A DNA stretch of 64,000 nucleotides from Pseudoroseicyclus aestuarii. Its GTDB lineage: Bacteria; Pseudomonadota; Alphaproteobacteria; Rhodobacterales; Rhodobacteraceae. Position 1 is the first letter of the stretch. The number at the start of each line of letters is the position of its first letter. The DNA lies in contig NZ_QJTE01000001.1 of the NCBI RefSeq assembly GCF_003217255.1, positions 620,001 through 684,000 on the forward strand. Reading direction: 5' to 3'. A program made the translations under genes and the position numbers. Under the pieces are notes generated by a model. It saw only the letters and a program-made list of their open reading frames with translations. It did no database searches and was not told the origin of the DNA. Below, one piece after another: positions 26,769-36,497 of the stretch.

Positions 26769-27072
26769 CGTCGACTCATCTACAATTTAAGTAACAGGTC
26801 AGAGCATGGCACAGGCGCGTGGGCGGTGCAGTGTCCCCCTCGCGGCAGCTCCGTGTCCATTCGACGGCCCGCCGCGCCATCATTCCGGCGCCGATCCGCC
26901 GGCTGCGCGAAAGCGTTTGCGCTGCCCGCAATCTCTGGTAAACGACGGCAGGATTTGCCGGGCCGTCCCTTGGGATGGCGTCCGGTCCGGCACCCGTACG
27001 GGGGCCGATCATCGCCCCTGACGGGGCAGGCAGAACAGGCCCCCCGGGCCGAAAAGAACGTGAGGAAATGAG
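26769..27072. other. 304-bp leader region of acpP
   Basis: No gene is seen here. It holds the start region of the small minus-strand gene, a possible promoter for acpP at 26917-26944, and a GAGGAAATGAG ribosome site before acpP. Confidence 0.5.
26917..26944 (+). promoter_or_regulatory. Possible promoter of acpP
   Basis: TTGCGC, 16-base spacer and TAAACG, about 130 bases before the acpP start. Only a moderate match to sigma-70 elements. Confidence 0.35.
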
Positions 27073-27306
27073 ATGAGCGACGTCGCCGATCGCGTGCGCA
27101 AGATCGTGGTGGAGCACCTGGGTGTCGAAGAAGAGAAGGTGACCGAGAACGCCTCCTTCATCGACGATCTGGGCGCCGACAGCCTCGACACCGTGGAACT
27201 GGTCATGGCCTTCGAGGAAGAGTTCGGGATCGAGATCCCCGACGATGCCGCCGAGACCATCCAGACCTTCGGCGATGCCGTCCGCTTCATCAAAGAAGCG
27301 CAGTAA
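27073..27306 (+). CDS. acpP: Acyl carrier protein
   Basis: Acyl carrier protein, 77 residues, acidic, carrying the growing fatty acid on a phosphopantetheine arm attached to Ser37 in [18 protein letters not shown]. Sequence is near-consensus for alphaproteobacteria. A GAGGAAATGAG ribosome site precedes the ATG, and a T-rich terminator follows at 27334. It is expressed independently of fabD-fabG, from which a terminator separates it. Confidence 0.98.
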   Translation: MSDVADRVRKIVVEHLGVEEEKVTENASFIDDLGADSLDTVELVMAFEEEFGIEIPDDAAETIQTFGDAVRFIKEAQ

Positions 27307-27333
27307 GCATTTCCTCCCCTTCGCGGGACGATA

Positions 27334-27356
27334 CGGCGCCTTCGGGCGCCGTTTTT
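27334..27356 (+). terminator. Terminator of acpP
   Basis: Stem CGGCGCC (27334-27340) with GGCGCCG (27345-27351), loop TTCG, then TTTTTC: a textbook intrinsic terminator. Confidence 0.9.
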
Positions 27357-27448
27357 CGTTTCAGGGGAGGGGAGCGCTGACGCCTCGGTGAACCCGCGGC
27401 CCGCTCTGACCTGTTCCGCCGGCCGGAATTGCCTAGTATCAGCGGGCC

Positions 27449-29977
27449 ATGGATATCGTCATCGCCGTCGCGATCCTCGCGACATTCTTCCTGCTGATCG
27501 GCCTGGGCGAGCCCCTGGCGGCCAAGCTGCGACTGCCTTTCACCGTGCTGCTCGCGGGGTTCGGCATCGCGGTGGGCATCGGCGCGGTGTTCCTGCTGAC
27601 GACGCAGATCACCGATGCGCTGAACCCGGTCGCCGAGGCGATTTTGGGGCTGCCGATCCGCTCGGGCGTGTTCCTCTACCTCTTCCTTCCGACGCTGCTG
27701 TTCCAGGTGACGCTGGGGGTGAACCTGCGGCGGATGCTGGACGACTGGGTGCCGGTCATGGTGCTGGCGGTGGTCGCGGTGATCGTCGCCACGCTGGCCG
27801 TCGGCGGCGCGCTCTATGCCACGGGCGTGCTGCCGCTGACCGCCTGCCTGCTGATCGGGGCCATCGTCTCGACCACCGATCCTTCGGCCGTCGTCGGCAT
27901 CTTCCGCAACCTCGCCGCGCCGCGCCGCCTTGCGCGGATCATCGAGGGCGAGAGCCTGCTGAACGACGCCGCCGCCATCGCGCTCTTCGGGCTTTTCATG
28001 GGCTTCGTCATGCGCGGCGTCCCCGATCCGCAGATCGGGGCGGCGCTGGCGAAGTTCCCGGTGCTGTTGGGCGGCGGCGCCCTTGTCGGCTGGCTGGCCG
28101 GGCAGGCGGGGCTGTGGCTGATGGCGCGGCTGGGGCGGTTCCTGCTGGCGCAGATCTCGGTCTCGGTGGCGCTGCCCTACCTCTCCTACGTGCTGGCCGA
28201 GCAGGTGCTGGGCGCTTCGGGCGTCATCGCCGTGGTGGCGGCGGGGCTGGCGGTGAACCTTTCGGCGCCGGGGCGCCTGTCGCCAGCGGCCTGGACCGCG
28301 CTGCGCGAGGTCTGGGACCTCCTCGCGCATTGGGCCGGGGCCTTCATCTTCCTGCTCGCCGCGCTGCTGATCCCGCGCCTTCTGGACGGCGTGCGCTGGT
28401 CCGACCTCGGCCTCGTGGCGGTGGTGGCGGGAGCGGCCATCGCGGCGCGGGCCCTGATGCTCTGGGGCGTGCTGCCGGCGCTCGCGGCGCTGCGCCTCTC
28501 GCCGGCGGTGCAGCCCAGCTACCGCGTCGCGATCCTCTGGGGCGGCCTGCGCGGCGCCGTGACGCTGGCGCTGGCGCTGGCGGTGACCGAATCCCTGCGC
28601 GTGCCGCCAGACGTGCGGCGGATGACGGGCATCCTCGCCACCGGCTTCACCCTGTTCACCCTGATGGTGCAGGGTCCCTCGCTGCGGCCGCTGATCCGCT
28701 GGCTGGGGCTCGAGAAGCTCTCGCCGCTGGACGCCGCGCTGGCCCGGCAGGTCGTCGCCGTCGCGCTGCAGGGCGTGCGCGAGGAGGTCTCGCGCCGGGC
28801 CGAGGCCTACGGCCTTGCGCGCGAGGTGGTGCGCCCCGAGGCCAAGGAATTCGCTGCCCGGCTCGACCGGGCGCTGGCGGCGGCGGAAGAGGGCGAAGAT
28901 ATCCACGCCCGCGACCGCATCACGCTGGGGCTGATCGCGCTGGCCGGGGCGGAACGCGACCGCGTGCTCTACCTGTTCCGCGAAAGGGCGATCTCGGCGC
29001 GCATGGCCGAACGCGCCCTCGCCAATAGCGACCGGCTGATCGAGGGCGCGCGCAGCGGCGGGCGGCTGGGCTACAACCGTGCCGCCCGCCGCAGCCTGGG
29101 GCAGGGCGGCGCCTATGGTCTTGCCGCCCTGCTGCACACCCGCGCCCGGCTGTCGCGCCCGCTGGCCCGCGCCGCCGCCGACCGCTTCGAAAGCCTGCTG
29201 ACGCAGCAGCTGATCCTGACCGCGCTGCCCGAGTTCATCGAATCGCGCATCCGCCGCATCCATGGCCGCCGCGTGGCAGAGCTACTGCGCGAGCTGCTTG
29301 AACGCCGCTCCGAAGAGATCGCGCGCGCCCTCGCCGGTCTGCGCCTGCAATTTCCGGGTTACGCCGAGGAGCTTGAGCGGCGGTTCCTGCGCCGCACCGC
29401 GCTGCGGATCGAGGAACGGGAATACGACCTGCTGCTGGGCGACGGGCTGATCGGCCCCGAGCTGCACGCCACGCTCAGCGGCGCGCTCGACCGGCGCCGC
29501 GGCGCCGCGGAAGAGCGGCCGCCGCTGGATCTCGCGCTGCAGAAGGCCGATCTCGTGGCGCAGTTCCCGCTTTTCGCCGATCTGCCGCCCGCCTCGCGGC
29601 GCGGCCTCGCGCGGGCCGTCGTGACCCGGTTCGTCGCCCCCGGAGAGGTGCTGCAGCGGCGGGACGAGGCGGTGACCTCGGTCAGCTTCATCGCCAGCGG
29701 CGCGGTCGAGGCCGAGCGGGCGGGCAACAAGGTCCGCCTTGGCCGCGGCGAGATGTTCGGCCAGCTCGCGCTGCTCAGCCGGACGCCGCGGCGGGCCGAC
29801 GTGCGCGCGTTGACCCATGGCGTCGTGCTGCAGCTCGACGAGGCGCGGTTCCTGCGGCTCCTGCGCCGCAGCAGCAAGCTGCGCCGCGCCGTGCGCGACA
29901 GCGCGGTCAAGCGCGGCGCTCCCGCAGATCTCGTCGCGACGCTTGGTGCGCCCGAGGCGGATCAGGACACGGGCTGA
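27449..29977 (+). CDS. CPA1-type sodium/proton antiporter with C-terminal cyclic-nucleotide-binding-like domain
   Basis: Cation/proton antiporter of the CPA1 (NhaP-like) family with about 12 membrane segments in residues 1-415, including the transport-site block LIGAIVSTTDPSAVVGIFR and a GESLLNDAAAIALFG segment. A long cytoplasmic helical region follows, then a cNMP-binding-like domain near the C-terminus (PGEVLQRRDEAVTSVSFIASGAVEAER ... GRGEMFGQLALLSRTPRRADVRALT). This domain suggests that activity is gated by a small ligand, though the phosphate-binding cassette (normally GE-x-x-G/A-x-x-x-x-R-R/A-A) is reasonably kept. 842 residues. Its 3' end overlaps the sulfotransferase gene on the other strand by 16 bases. 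Confidence 0.9.
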   Translation: MDIVIAVAILATFFLLIGLGEPLAAKLRLPFTVLLAGFGIAVGIGAVFLLTTQITDALNPVAEAILGLPIRSGVFLYLFLPTLLFQVTLGVNLRRMLDDWVPVMVLAVVAVIVATLAVGGALYATGVLPLTACLLIGAIVSTTDPSAVVGIFRNLAAPRRLARIIEGESLLNDAAAIALFGLFMGFVMRGVPDPQIGAALAKFPVLLGGGALVGWLAGQAGLWLMARLGRFLLAQISVSVALPYLSYVLAEQVLGASGVIAVVAAGLAVNLSAPGRLSPAAWTALREVWDLLAHWAGAFIFLLAALLIPRLLDGVRWSDLGLVAVVAGAAIAARALMLWGVLPALAALRLSPAVQPSYRVAILWGGLRGAVTLALALAVTESLRVPPDVRRMTGILATGFTLFTLMVQGPSLRPLIRWLGLEKLSPLDAALARQVVAVALQGVREEVSRRAEAYGLAREVVRPEAKEFAARLDRALAAAEEGEDIHARDRITLGLIALAGAERDRVLYLFRERAISARMAERALANSDRLIEGARSGGRLGYNRAARRSLGQGGAYGLAALLHTRARLSRPLARAAADRFESLLTQQLILTALPEFIESRIRRIHGRRVAELLRELLERRSEEIARALAGLRLQFPGYAEELERRFLRRTALRIEEREYDLLLGDGLIGPELHATLSGALDRRRGAAEERPPLDLALQKADLVAQFPLFADLPPASRRGLARAVVTRFVAPGEVLQRRDEAVTSVSFIASGAVEAERAGNKVRLGRGEMFGQLALLSRTPRRADVRALTHGVVLQLDEARFLRLLRRSSKLRRAVRDSAVKRGAPADLVATLGAPEADQDTG

Positions 29978-30564
29978 CAGGCGGCACGCCAGGCCTCGAA
30001 TTCTTCCGGGCGGCGGCGATGCAGCCGCGCCAGAACGCCCTGCGGCAGTTCCAGCGGCATCGGGGGCGAGACGTTCAGCCGCTGCAGCTTCGGCAGCGGG
30101 CCTAGCCGGTCTTCGAGAAACCGCATGAGCTCGGGCATCCGGTCGTGGCGGAACAGATGCGTCACGCCGATGCCCTCCGCGCCCGCGATGAAACGGGCCT
30201 GACTGCCGACACCGGCATGGGGCGGCGGCCTGGCGCGCGCATAGTCCGAGACGAATTGCGCAAAATCGACATCGGCGGTGCTGGCGGGCGTGCCGGCGAG
30301 ATCGGCCCGCCGGCGATAGCGCCACCAGCTGCCCAGCCAATCCACCGGCTCGCGCAGGACGGCCAGCGTCTCGAACCCCTCGGCGCCGACCTGCCGCAGC
30401 ATGGGCTCGACGAACCGGCGATAGCGGTAGAGCGGCGCATGCTTGATCTGCGGCGGATCGCGCAGCACCAGCCCGGCCCGCGGCGCCAGCGCGGCCTCGA
30501 GCGCGGTGGTGCCGGTCTTGGGCACGGCGAGCAGGACCAGGCGCTCCTTGACGAAAATCAGCAT
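29962..30564 (-). CDS. Sulfotransferase-like protein
   Basis: A 200-residue protein with the P-loop-like 5'-phosphosulfate binding motif VPKTGTTAL at residues 14-22 and a 3'-phosphate-type segment LREPVDWLGSWWRYRR. These fit a PAPS-dependent sulfotransferase of the Gal-3-O/heparan type; the acceptor is unknown. It is a single gene facing recA's promoter region from the other side, and its 3' end overlaps the antiporter gene. A CtrA-like element (30587-30601) lies 23 bases upstream of its ATG. Confidence 0.75.
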   Translation of the reverse strand: MLIFVKERLVLLAVPKTGTTALEAALAPRAGLVLRDPPQIKHAPLYRYRRFVEPMLRQVGAEGFETLAVLREPVDWLGSWWRYRRRADLAGTPASTADVDFAQFVSDYARARPPPHAGVGSQARFIAGAEGIGVTHLFRHDRMPELMRFLEDRLGPLPKLQRLNVSPPMPLELPQGVLARLHRRRPEEFEAWRAACQPVS

Positions 30565-30586
30565 GACCCGTTTTCGTCTGCGGGCG

Positions 30587-30601
30587 TAAACGCTTCATTA
30601 A
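30587..30601. promoter_or_regulatory. CtrA-like box TAAA-N7-TTAA upstream of the sulfotransferase and recA
   Basis: TAAACGCTTCATTAA, one mismatch from the CtrA consensus TTAA-N7-TTAA. The core AACGCTTCATTAACT is repeated exactly upstream of the sensor kinase gene at 61789-61803. Confidence 0.4.
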
Positions 30602-30675
30602 CTGCCGTAGTCGAAAGCTGGATCGCGTAAAGGGACTTGAAGTGTTCTCCTTTTGGCCTCATATCTCGGTGCAGA

Positions 30676-30690
30676 GAACAAGAGGCGAAC
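30676..30690 (+). promoter_or_regulatory. LexA (SOS) box of recA
   Basis: GAAC-AAGAGGC-GAAC, the alphaproteobacterial LexA motif GAAC-N7-GAAC, 51 bases upstream of the recA ATG. A possible -35/-10 pair (TTGAAG at 30637, ATATCT at 30661) lies just before it, so bound LexA would cover the start of transcription. Confidence 0.8.
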
Positions 30691-30741
30691 GAAGCAGCGA
30701 TTGCCGCCCCGCCCGCGGTGTGGAATAAGGAGCCGATTTTC

Positions 30742-31812
30742 ATGGCAACGGCAGATCTTCTCCAGATGACGGACAAGCGGACAGCGGACCGGCAGAAGGC
30801 GCTCGACTCGGCGCTTGCGCAGATCGAACGGCAGTTCGGCAAGGGCTCCATCATGCGGCTCGGCGGCGAGCACCAGATGGCCGATATCGAGGCGACCTCG
30901 ACCGGCTCTCTGGGCCTCGACATCGCGCTCGGCATCGGCGGCCTGCCGAAAGGGCGGATCATCGAGATCTACGGCCCCGAAAGCTCGGGCAAGACGACGC
31001 TGACCCTGCATGCCGTCGCCGAAGAGCAGAAGAAGGGCGGCGTCTGCGCCTTCGTCGACGCCGAACACGCGCTCGACCCGCAATATGCCAAGAAGCTGGG
31101 CGTGAACCTCGACGAGCTGCTGATCTCGCAGCCCGACACCGGGGAGCAGGCGCTGGAGATCGTCGATACCCTTGTGCGCTCCGGCGCGGTCAGCATGGTG
31201 GTGGTCGACAGCGTCGCCGCCCTGACCCCCAAGAGCGAGCTCGAGGGCGACATGGGCGACAGCTCCGTCGGTGTTCATGCCCGCCTGATGAGCCAGGCGA
31301 TGCGCAAGCTGACCGGCTCAATCAGCCGCTCCAAGTGCATGGTCGTCTTCATCAACCAGATCCGGATGAAGATCGGCGTCATGTTCGGCAGCCCCGAAAC
31401 GACGACGGGCGGCAACGCGCTGAAGTTCTATTCCTCCGTCCGTCTCGACATCCGCCGGATTGGCGCGATCAAGGACCGCGACGAGGTCGTCGGCAACGCC
31501 ACCCGCGTCAAGGTCGTCAAGAACAAGGTCGCGCCGCCCTTCAAGCAGGTCGAGTTCGACATCATGTACGGCGAGGGCATCTCCAAGACCGGAGAGTTGC
31601 TGGATCTGGGCGTGAAGGCCGGGGTGGTCGAAAAATCCGGCTCCTGGTTCTCCTATGGCGATCAGCGGATCGGGCAGGGGCGCGAGAACGCCAAGCAGTT
31701 CCTCAAGGACAACGTCGATATCGCCTCGCAGATCGAGGACAAGATCCGCGCGGCCCACGGCCTCGATTTCCACATGACCGAGGAAGACAAGGACGAGGTT
31801 CTGGACGAATAG
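30742..31812 (+). CDS. recA: Recombinase RecA
   Basis: RecA forms filaments on single-stranded DNA, promotes strand exchange and triggers LexA cleavage. The 356-residue protein has the Walker A motif [12 protein letters not shown]-type loops and [15 protein letters not shown], all canonical. The ATG at 30742 follows AAGGAG by 9 bases; the longer frame upstream is not RecA sequence. It is regulated by the LexA box at 30676-30690 and ends with a 13-bp terminator hairpin. Confidence 0.98.
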   Translation: MATADLLQMTDKRTADRQKALDSALAQIERQFGKGSIMRLGGEHQMADIEATSTGSLGLDIALGIGGLPKGRIIEIYGPESSGKTTLTLHAVAEEQKKGGVCAFVDAEHALDPQYAKKLGVNLDELLISQPDTGEQALEIVDTLVRSGAVSMVVVDSVAALTPKSELEGDMGDSSVGVHARLMSQAMRKLTGSISRSKCMVVFINQIRMKIGVMFGSPETTTGGNALKFYSSVRLDIRRIGAIKDRDEVVGNATRVKVVKNKVAPPFKQVEFDIMYGEGISKTGELLDLGVKAGVVEKSGSWFSYGDQRIGQGRENAKQFLKDNVDIASQIEDKIRAAHGLDFHMTEEDKDEVLDE

Positions 31813-31840
31813 TCCGGGCGTCGGTCCGGATCGGTCCGTC

Positions 31841-31873
31841 AGGGGCCGGGGCGGTGACGCCCCGGCCCCTTTG
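31841..31873 (+). terminator. Terminator of recA
   Basis: A perfect 13-bp stem (31841-31853 with 31858-31870), loop GTGA, ending in TTTG. It separates recA from alaS. Confidence 0.85.
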
Positions 31874-31963
31874 TCATCTGCGTGGGCGAGACGCTGCGAT
31901 CCCTTTACGCCCTGCTGCGGCAGGGCTAGGACTGCCCGGCCTGTTGCCTGACCTGAGGACCCC

Positions 31964-34639
31964 ATGACCAGCCTCGCCGATATCCGATCGACCTTCCTCG
32001 ACTACTTCGAACGCAACGGGCATGCGCGCGTCGCCTCCAGCCCGCTGGTGCCGCGGAACGATCCGACGCTGATGTTCGCCAATTCGGGCATGGTGCAGTT
32101 CAAGAACGTCTTCACCGGCGTCGAGAAGCGCGACTACAGCCGCGCGACGACGGCGCAGAAATGCGTCCGCGCGGGCGGCAAGCACAACGATCTCGACAAT
32201 GTCGGCTATACCGCCCGGCATCACACCTTTTTCGAGATGCTCGGCAACTTCAGCTTCCAGGACTACTTCAAGGAACAGGCGATCAGCCACGCCTGGGACC
32301 TGCTGACCCGGGACCTGGGGCTGAACAAGGACAAGCTGCTCGTCACCGTCTACCACACCGACGACGAGGCCGCGGCGCTGTGGAAGAAGATCGCCGGCCT
32401 GCCGGACGAGAAGATCATCCGCCTCGCCGACAAGCCCGACGGCAGCAGCGACAACTTCTGGATGATGGGGCCGACCGGGCCCTGCGGCCCCTCGTCGGAG
32501 ATCTTCTACGACCACGGCGATCACATCTGGGGCGGCCCGCCGGGATCGGCGGAAGAGGACGGCGACCGCTTCATCGAGATCTGGAACCTCGTCTTCATGC
32601 AGTTCGAGCAGTTCGAGGACGGCACGCGCCGCCCGCTCGACCAGCCCTCGATCGACACCGGCATGGGGCTGGAGCGGATCGGCGCGCTGCTGCAGGGCAA
32701 GCACGACAACTACGACACCGACCTGATGCGGAGCCTGATCGAGGCCTCGGCCCATGCCACCAGCTCTGACCCCGACGGGCCGGGCAAGGTGCATCATCGC
32801 GTGGTCGCCGATCACCTGCGCTCGACCTCCTTCCTGATCGCCGATGGCGTCATGCCGGGCAACGAGGGGCGCGGCTACGTGCTGCGCCGGATCATGCGCC
32901 GCGCGATGCGGCACGCGCATCTTCTGGGCGCGCAGGACCCGCTGATGTACCGGCTGGTCCCGGCGCTGGTCGGCGAGATGGGCGCGGCCTATCCCGAGCT
33001 GGGCGAGGCCCGCGCGCTGATCGAAGAGACGCTGCGCGCCGAGGAGACCAAGTTCCGCCAGACGCTGGACCGCGGGTTGCGCCTTCTGGACGAAGAGCTC
33101 GCGCAGCTGCCCGAAGGGGCCAATCTGCCGGGCGAGGCGGCCTTCAAGCTCTATGATACCTACGGCTTCCCGCTGGATCTGACGCAGGATGCCCTGCGCG
33201 AAATGGACCGCAGCGTCGATACCGCCGGCTTCGATGCCGCCATGGCCGAGCAGAAGGCCAAGGCCCGCGCCGCCTGGGCCGGCTCGGGCGAGCAGGCCGA
33301 TGCCGCCGTCTACTTCGACATCGCAGACACCCACGGCGCGACCGAGTTCCTCGGCTACGACGATGAGCAGGCGCATGGCCAGGTCCTCGCGATGCTGAAG
33401 GGCGGCGAGCGGGTCGAGACCGCGCAGGAAGGCGACGAGGTCCAGGTCGTGCTGAACCAGACGCCCTTCTACGGCGAAAGCGGTGGTCAGGTCGGCGACA
33501 CCGGCACGCTGACGACCGACAGCGGCATGATCCGCATCAGCGACACCCGCAAGATCGCCGGGCTGCACCTGCACATCGGCACGGTGACGAAGGGCCAGGT
33601 GGAGCGCGGGCAAGGCGCGGAGCTGACCGTCGATCACGCGCGCCGCAGCGACATCCGCGCCAACCACTCGGCCACGCACCTTCTGAACGAGGCGCTGCGC
33701 CGCGCCCTTGGCGCCCATGTCGCGCAGCGTGGCTCGCTCAATGCGCCGGACCGCCTGCGTTTCGACTTCAGCCACGGGCAGGCGCTGAGCCGCGAGGACC
33801 TGGCCCGCGTCGAGGAAGAGGTGAACGACCTCATCCGCCAGAACGGCAGCGTCGAGACGCGGCTGATGGCCCCCGACGATGCCAAGGCCCTCGGCGCACA
33901 GGCGCTGTTCGGCGAGAAATACGGCGACGAGGTCCGCGTGGTCTCGATGGGCCGGATGGATGGCACCGGGAAGGGCGGCTCGGGCGATGTCTACTCGGTC
34001 GAGCTTTGCGGCGGCACCCATGTGCGCAGCCTTGGCGAGATCGGACCCTTCGTGATCCTTGGTGACAGCGCGTCGTCTTCCGGCGTGCGCCGGATCGAGG
34101 CGCTGACGGGCTGCGCCGCGCTGCGCCACCTCGCCGGCAAGGCCGAGTCGCTGGATGCCGTCGCGCAGATGCTGAAGACCGCGCCCGCCGATGTGCTCGA
34201 CCGGGTCAAGGCGCTGACGGAAGAACGCCGCGCCCTGACCAACGAGGTCGCGCAGCTGCGCCGCGAGCTGGCGCTTGGCGGCGGCAAGGGCGGCGCGGCG
34301 GAGGTGCGGCAGGTCAACGGCCTGGCCTTCCAGGCGCAGGTCCTGCCCGGCGTCACCGGCAAGGAGCTTCCCGGCCTGATCGACGAGATCAAGGGCCAGA
34401 TCGGCACCGGCGCCGTGCTGCTGATCGCCGATACCGGCGGCAAGGCGGCTGTCGCGGCGGGTGTGACCGAGGATCTGAAGGATCGTCTTTCGGCGGTGGA
34501 TCTTCTGCGCGCCGCGGTCGCCGAACTGGGCGGCAAGGGCGGCGGCGGCCGGCCAGACATGGCCCAGGGCGGCGCGGCCAGCGCCGAGAACGCGGAGGCG
34601 GCCTTTGCCGCCGCCGCCAGCATCATCGAGAACCTGTAA
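31964..34639 (+). CDS. alaS: Alanyl-tRNA synthetase
   Basis: Class II synthetase charging tRNA-Ala. 891 residues, normal length. Motif 2-type region ([28 protein letters not shown]), the editing domain with [12 protein letters not shown] and the CGGTHV cysteine/histidine site, and a C-terminal oligomerisation domain are all visible. GAGGA precedes the ATG. It is followed 11 bases later by a DUF1330 gene on the same strand and is probably co-transcribed with it. Confidence 0.98.
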   Translation: MTSLADIRSTFLDYFERNGHARVASSPLVPRNDPTLMFANSGMVQFKNVFTGVEKRDYSRATTAQKCVRAGGKHNDLDNVGYTARHHTFFEMLGNFSFQDYFKEQAISHAWDLLTRDLGLNKDKLLVTVYHTDDEAAALWKKIAGLPDEKIIRLADKPDGSSDNFWMMGPTGPCGPSSEIFYDHGDHIWGGPPGSAEEDGDRFIEIWNLVFMQFEQFEDGTRRPLDQPSIDTGMGLERIGALLQGKHDNYDTDLMRSLIEASAHATSSDPDGPGKVHHRVVADHLRSTSFLIADGVMPGNEGRGYVLRRIMRRAMRHAHLLGAQDPLMYRLVPALVGEMGAAYPELGEARALIEETLRAEETKFRQTLDRGLRLLDEELAQLPEGANLPGEAAFKLYDTYGFPLDLTQDALREMDRSVDTAGFDAAMAEQKAKARAAWAGSGEQADAAVYFDIADTHGATEFLGYDDEQAHGQVLAMLKGGERVETAQEGDEVQVVLNQTPFYGESGGQVGDTGTLTTDSGMIRISDTRKIAGLHLHIGTVTKGQVERGQGAELTVDHARRSDIRANHSATHLLNEALRRALGAHVAQRGSLNAPDRLRFDFSHGQALSREDLARVEEEVNDLIRQNGSVETRLMAPDDAKALGAQALFGEKYGDEVRVVSMGRMDGTGKGGSGDVYSVELCGGTHVRSLGEIGPFVILGDSASSSGVRRIEALTGCAALRHLAGKAESLDAVAQMLKTAPADVLDRVKALTEERRALTNEVAQLRRELALGGGKGGAAEVRQVNGLAFQAQVLPGVTGKELPGLIDEIKGQIGTGAVLLIADTGGKAAVAAGVTEDLKDRLSAVDLLRAAVAELGGKGGGGRPDMAQGGAASAENAEAAFAAAASIIENL

Positions 34640-34650
34640 GGGAGGGGCCC

Positions 34651-34941
34651 ATGCCCGCAGCACTCTGGATCGCCCATAGCCGCGTCAGCGACGATGCCGC
34701 CTACGGCGAATACGCCAAGCGCGCCACCGGCGCGATCGAGGCTCATGGCGGCAGCTTCATCGCCCGCGGCGGGCGTTACGTCCAGCTCGAGGGGCAGGAC
34801 AGCCCGCGAAACGTGGTGATCCGCTTCGCCTCGCTCGAGGCGGCGCAGGCCTGCTACGACAGTGCCGAGTACCAAGAGGCGCTGAGCTACGCCAAGGGCG
34901 CGGCAGAGCGCGACGTGGTGATCGTCGAGATCAACGACTGA
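34651..34941 (+). CDS. DUF1330 family protein
   Basis: A 96-residue member of the DUF1330 family (dimeric alpha-beta barrel fold). Features: AYGEYAKRATGAIEAHGGSFIARGG, FASLEAAQACYDSAEYQ and a C-terminal RDVVIVEI strand, all usual for the family. Function is unknown. It lies 11 bases after alaS, and its last 11 bases overlap the 3' end of the phosphoesterase gene on the opposite strand. Confidence 0.9.
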   Translation: MPAALWIAHSRVSDDAAYGEYAKRATGAIEAHGGSFIARGGRYVQLEGQDSPRNVVIRFASLEAAQACYDSAEYQEALSYAKGAAERDVVIVEIND

Positions 34942-35713
34942 AGCGCGGGCCGTTTCTCTCCGGGGGCGCGATGACCTCGCGCCCCTGATCCGTCAGGCGC
35001 CAGGCCTCGCGCCCCTCGATCACGGCAGCGGTCAGCGGCCCGCCGAAGGGGGCGCCGGTGTCCAGCGCGAGCCGGTTGCCGAAGTGCACCGGATCATCGC
35101 CGACGACCGTGTGCCCGTGCACCACAAGCCAGGGGAAAGGCTCCGGGTCCGAGAGGAAGGGCTCGCGCAGCCAGATCAGCTCGTTCGGATCCTGATCCTC
35201 GATCGCCACTCCGCGCCGCACACCCGCATGGACGAAGACGCAATCGCCGCGCCGGTGCCAGTAGGGGCGGGCGCGCAGGAAGTCGACATGCGCCTGCGGC
35301 ACCGCCTCGTGCGCCGCGCGGTGAAGGGCGGGCAGGTCCAGCCGCGACCAGCCCAGCCGCGGCACGGTGACGCCATAGCTGCGCAACGTCTCGGATCCGC
35401 CCCAGGCCTTGCTGAGCCAAGTCTCGTCCTCGGGCAGGACGGGGTTGGGGCGCGCGGGGTCCAGGACGAACTGCAGGAAGGTCTCGTCATGGTTGCCGCG
35501 GATCACGAGCCAGGGCTCGCCCCGCGCAATCCCCTCGATCAGGTAGTCGATGACGCCGCGGCTTTCGGGGCCGCGATCCGTCAGGTCGCCCAGGTGGATG
35601 ACCGGGGCTGCGGCATCGCCGCAGCGCGCCCGGTCGGCGGCGATCCGGTCGTGCGCCGCGCGCAGCTTGTCCAGATGGCCGTGAATGTCGCCGATGGCGT
35701 AGCTTCGTTCCAT
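34931..35713 (-). CDS. Metallophosphoesterase, bacterial PPP-type serine/threonine phosphatase-like
   Basis: A 260-residue calcineurin-like phosphoesterase with GDIHGH (8-13), GDLTDRGPESRGV, GNHDE and VHAGV metal-binding blocks and the C-terminal HGHT, the pattern of bacterial PPP phosphatases (PrpA/PrpB, ApaH-like). Substrates might be phosphoproteins or Ap4A; the sequence does not decide. The ATG at 35713 has AGGGTGG before it; a GTG at 35722 is in frame. It is adjacent to, but separate from, the Anbu operon, which ends 31 bases beyond its start. Confidence 0.9.
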   Translation of the reverse strand: MERSYAIGDIHGHLDKLRAAHDRIAADRARCGDAAAPVIHLGDLTDRGPESRGVIDYLIEGIARGEPWLVIRGNHDETFLQFVLDPARPNPVLPEDETWLSKAWGGSETLRSYGVTVPRLGWSRLDLPALHRAAHEAVPQAHVDFLRARPYWHRRGDCVFVHAGVRRGVAIEDQDPNELIWLREPFLSDPEPFPWLVVHGHTVVGDDPVHFGNRLALDTGAPFGGPLTAAVIEGREAWRLTDQGREVIAPPERNGPRFSR

Positions 35714-35744
35714 GCCCGCCACCCTAGCGCGCGGCGCCGCGGCA

Positions 35745-36479
35745 TCAATCGTCCAGCGTCACATCCGGCAGGCTGTCGAAGGCGGCGCGCAGCGCATCGC
35801 CCCATCCGGTGGAAAGCCGCGCGAAGTCGGCATCCTCGACCTCGACCCGCCGGATCGGCGGCGCGGTGAGGCTGCCTTCGGGATAGAGCGCGTAGTCCAG
35901 CGGCAGACCGACCGAGAGATTGGCCTTGATGGTCGAATCGAAGCTGACCATCAGCAGCTTCATCGCGGCCTCGAAACTCATCGCCGGATCGAAGGCGCGG
36001 ACCAGGATCGGGCGGCCATATTTGACCTCGCCCGACTGGAACCAGGGCGTATCGGCGCCGGCCTCGATGAAGTTCCCCTCGGGGTAGATCATGAAGAGGC
36101 GCGGCTCCGACCCGCGCACCTGTCCGCCAAGGATCAGCGTGGCGCCAAAGGCCTCGGCGCTCTGCCCCTCGCCGGCAGAGCGGGCAATCTCGCCGCGCAG
36201 GATCTCTCCGACCGCGCGGGCGATCTGGAACATCGACGGCAGGCCCAGGATCGAGGGGCTGCGGTCCCCCGGCGCCTTCATCCGCTCGTCGATCAGGCTG
36301 ATGACGGCCTGTGTCGTGGCAAGGTTGCCGGCCGCCAGCAGGGTGATCGCGCTTTCACCCGGCTCGGACCATGTCGTCATCTTGCGATAGGTCGAGATGT
36401 TGTCGAGCCCGGCATTGGTGCGGGTGTCCGACATGAAAAGCAGCCCGGTCTCGAGCTTCAGCGCCACGCAATAGGTCAT
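35745..36479 (-). CDS. Anbu proteasome-type peptidase (BPH)
   Basis: Ancestral beta-subunit (Anbu) protease, a proteasome/HslV relative. The 244-residue protein starts M-T-Y, so removal of Met would expose the Thr nucleophile; Asp18 and Lys33 (17 and 32 in the mature form) match the Thr1/Asp17/Lys33 triad of proteasome beta subunits. Last gene of a four-gene minus-strand operon, 18 bases after the transglutaminase gene. This gene set is the known Anbu context (ATP-grasp, alpha-E, transglutaminase), predicted to make and remove a peptide modification; its real substrate is unknown. Confidence 0.9.
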   Translation of the reverse strand: MTYCVALKLETGLLFMSDTRTNAGLDNISTYRKMTTWSEPGESAITLLAAGNLATTQAVISLIDERMKAPGDRSPSILGLPSMFQIARAVGEILRGEIARSAGEGQSAEAFGATLILGGQVRGSEPRLFMIYPEGNFIEAGADTPWFQSGEVKYGRPILVRAFDPAMSFEAAMKLLMVSFDSTIKANLSVGLPLDYALYPEGSLTAPPIRRVEVEDADFARLSTGWGDALRAAFDSLPDVTLDD

Positions 36480-36497
36480 AGGGCGCGCCCTGCGGGA

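Noticed and set aside
27290-29263. A 657-codon minus-strand frame over acpP's end and the antiporter
   Set aside because: Gln/His/Arg-rich shadow of the antiporter gene.
31874-34663. A 929-codon minus-strand frame over alaS
   Set aside because: Shadow of alaS: composition is Arg/Gln/His rich and no family is recognised.
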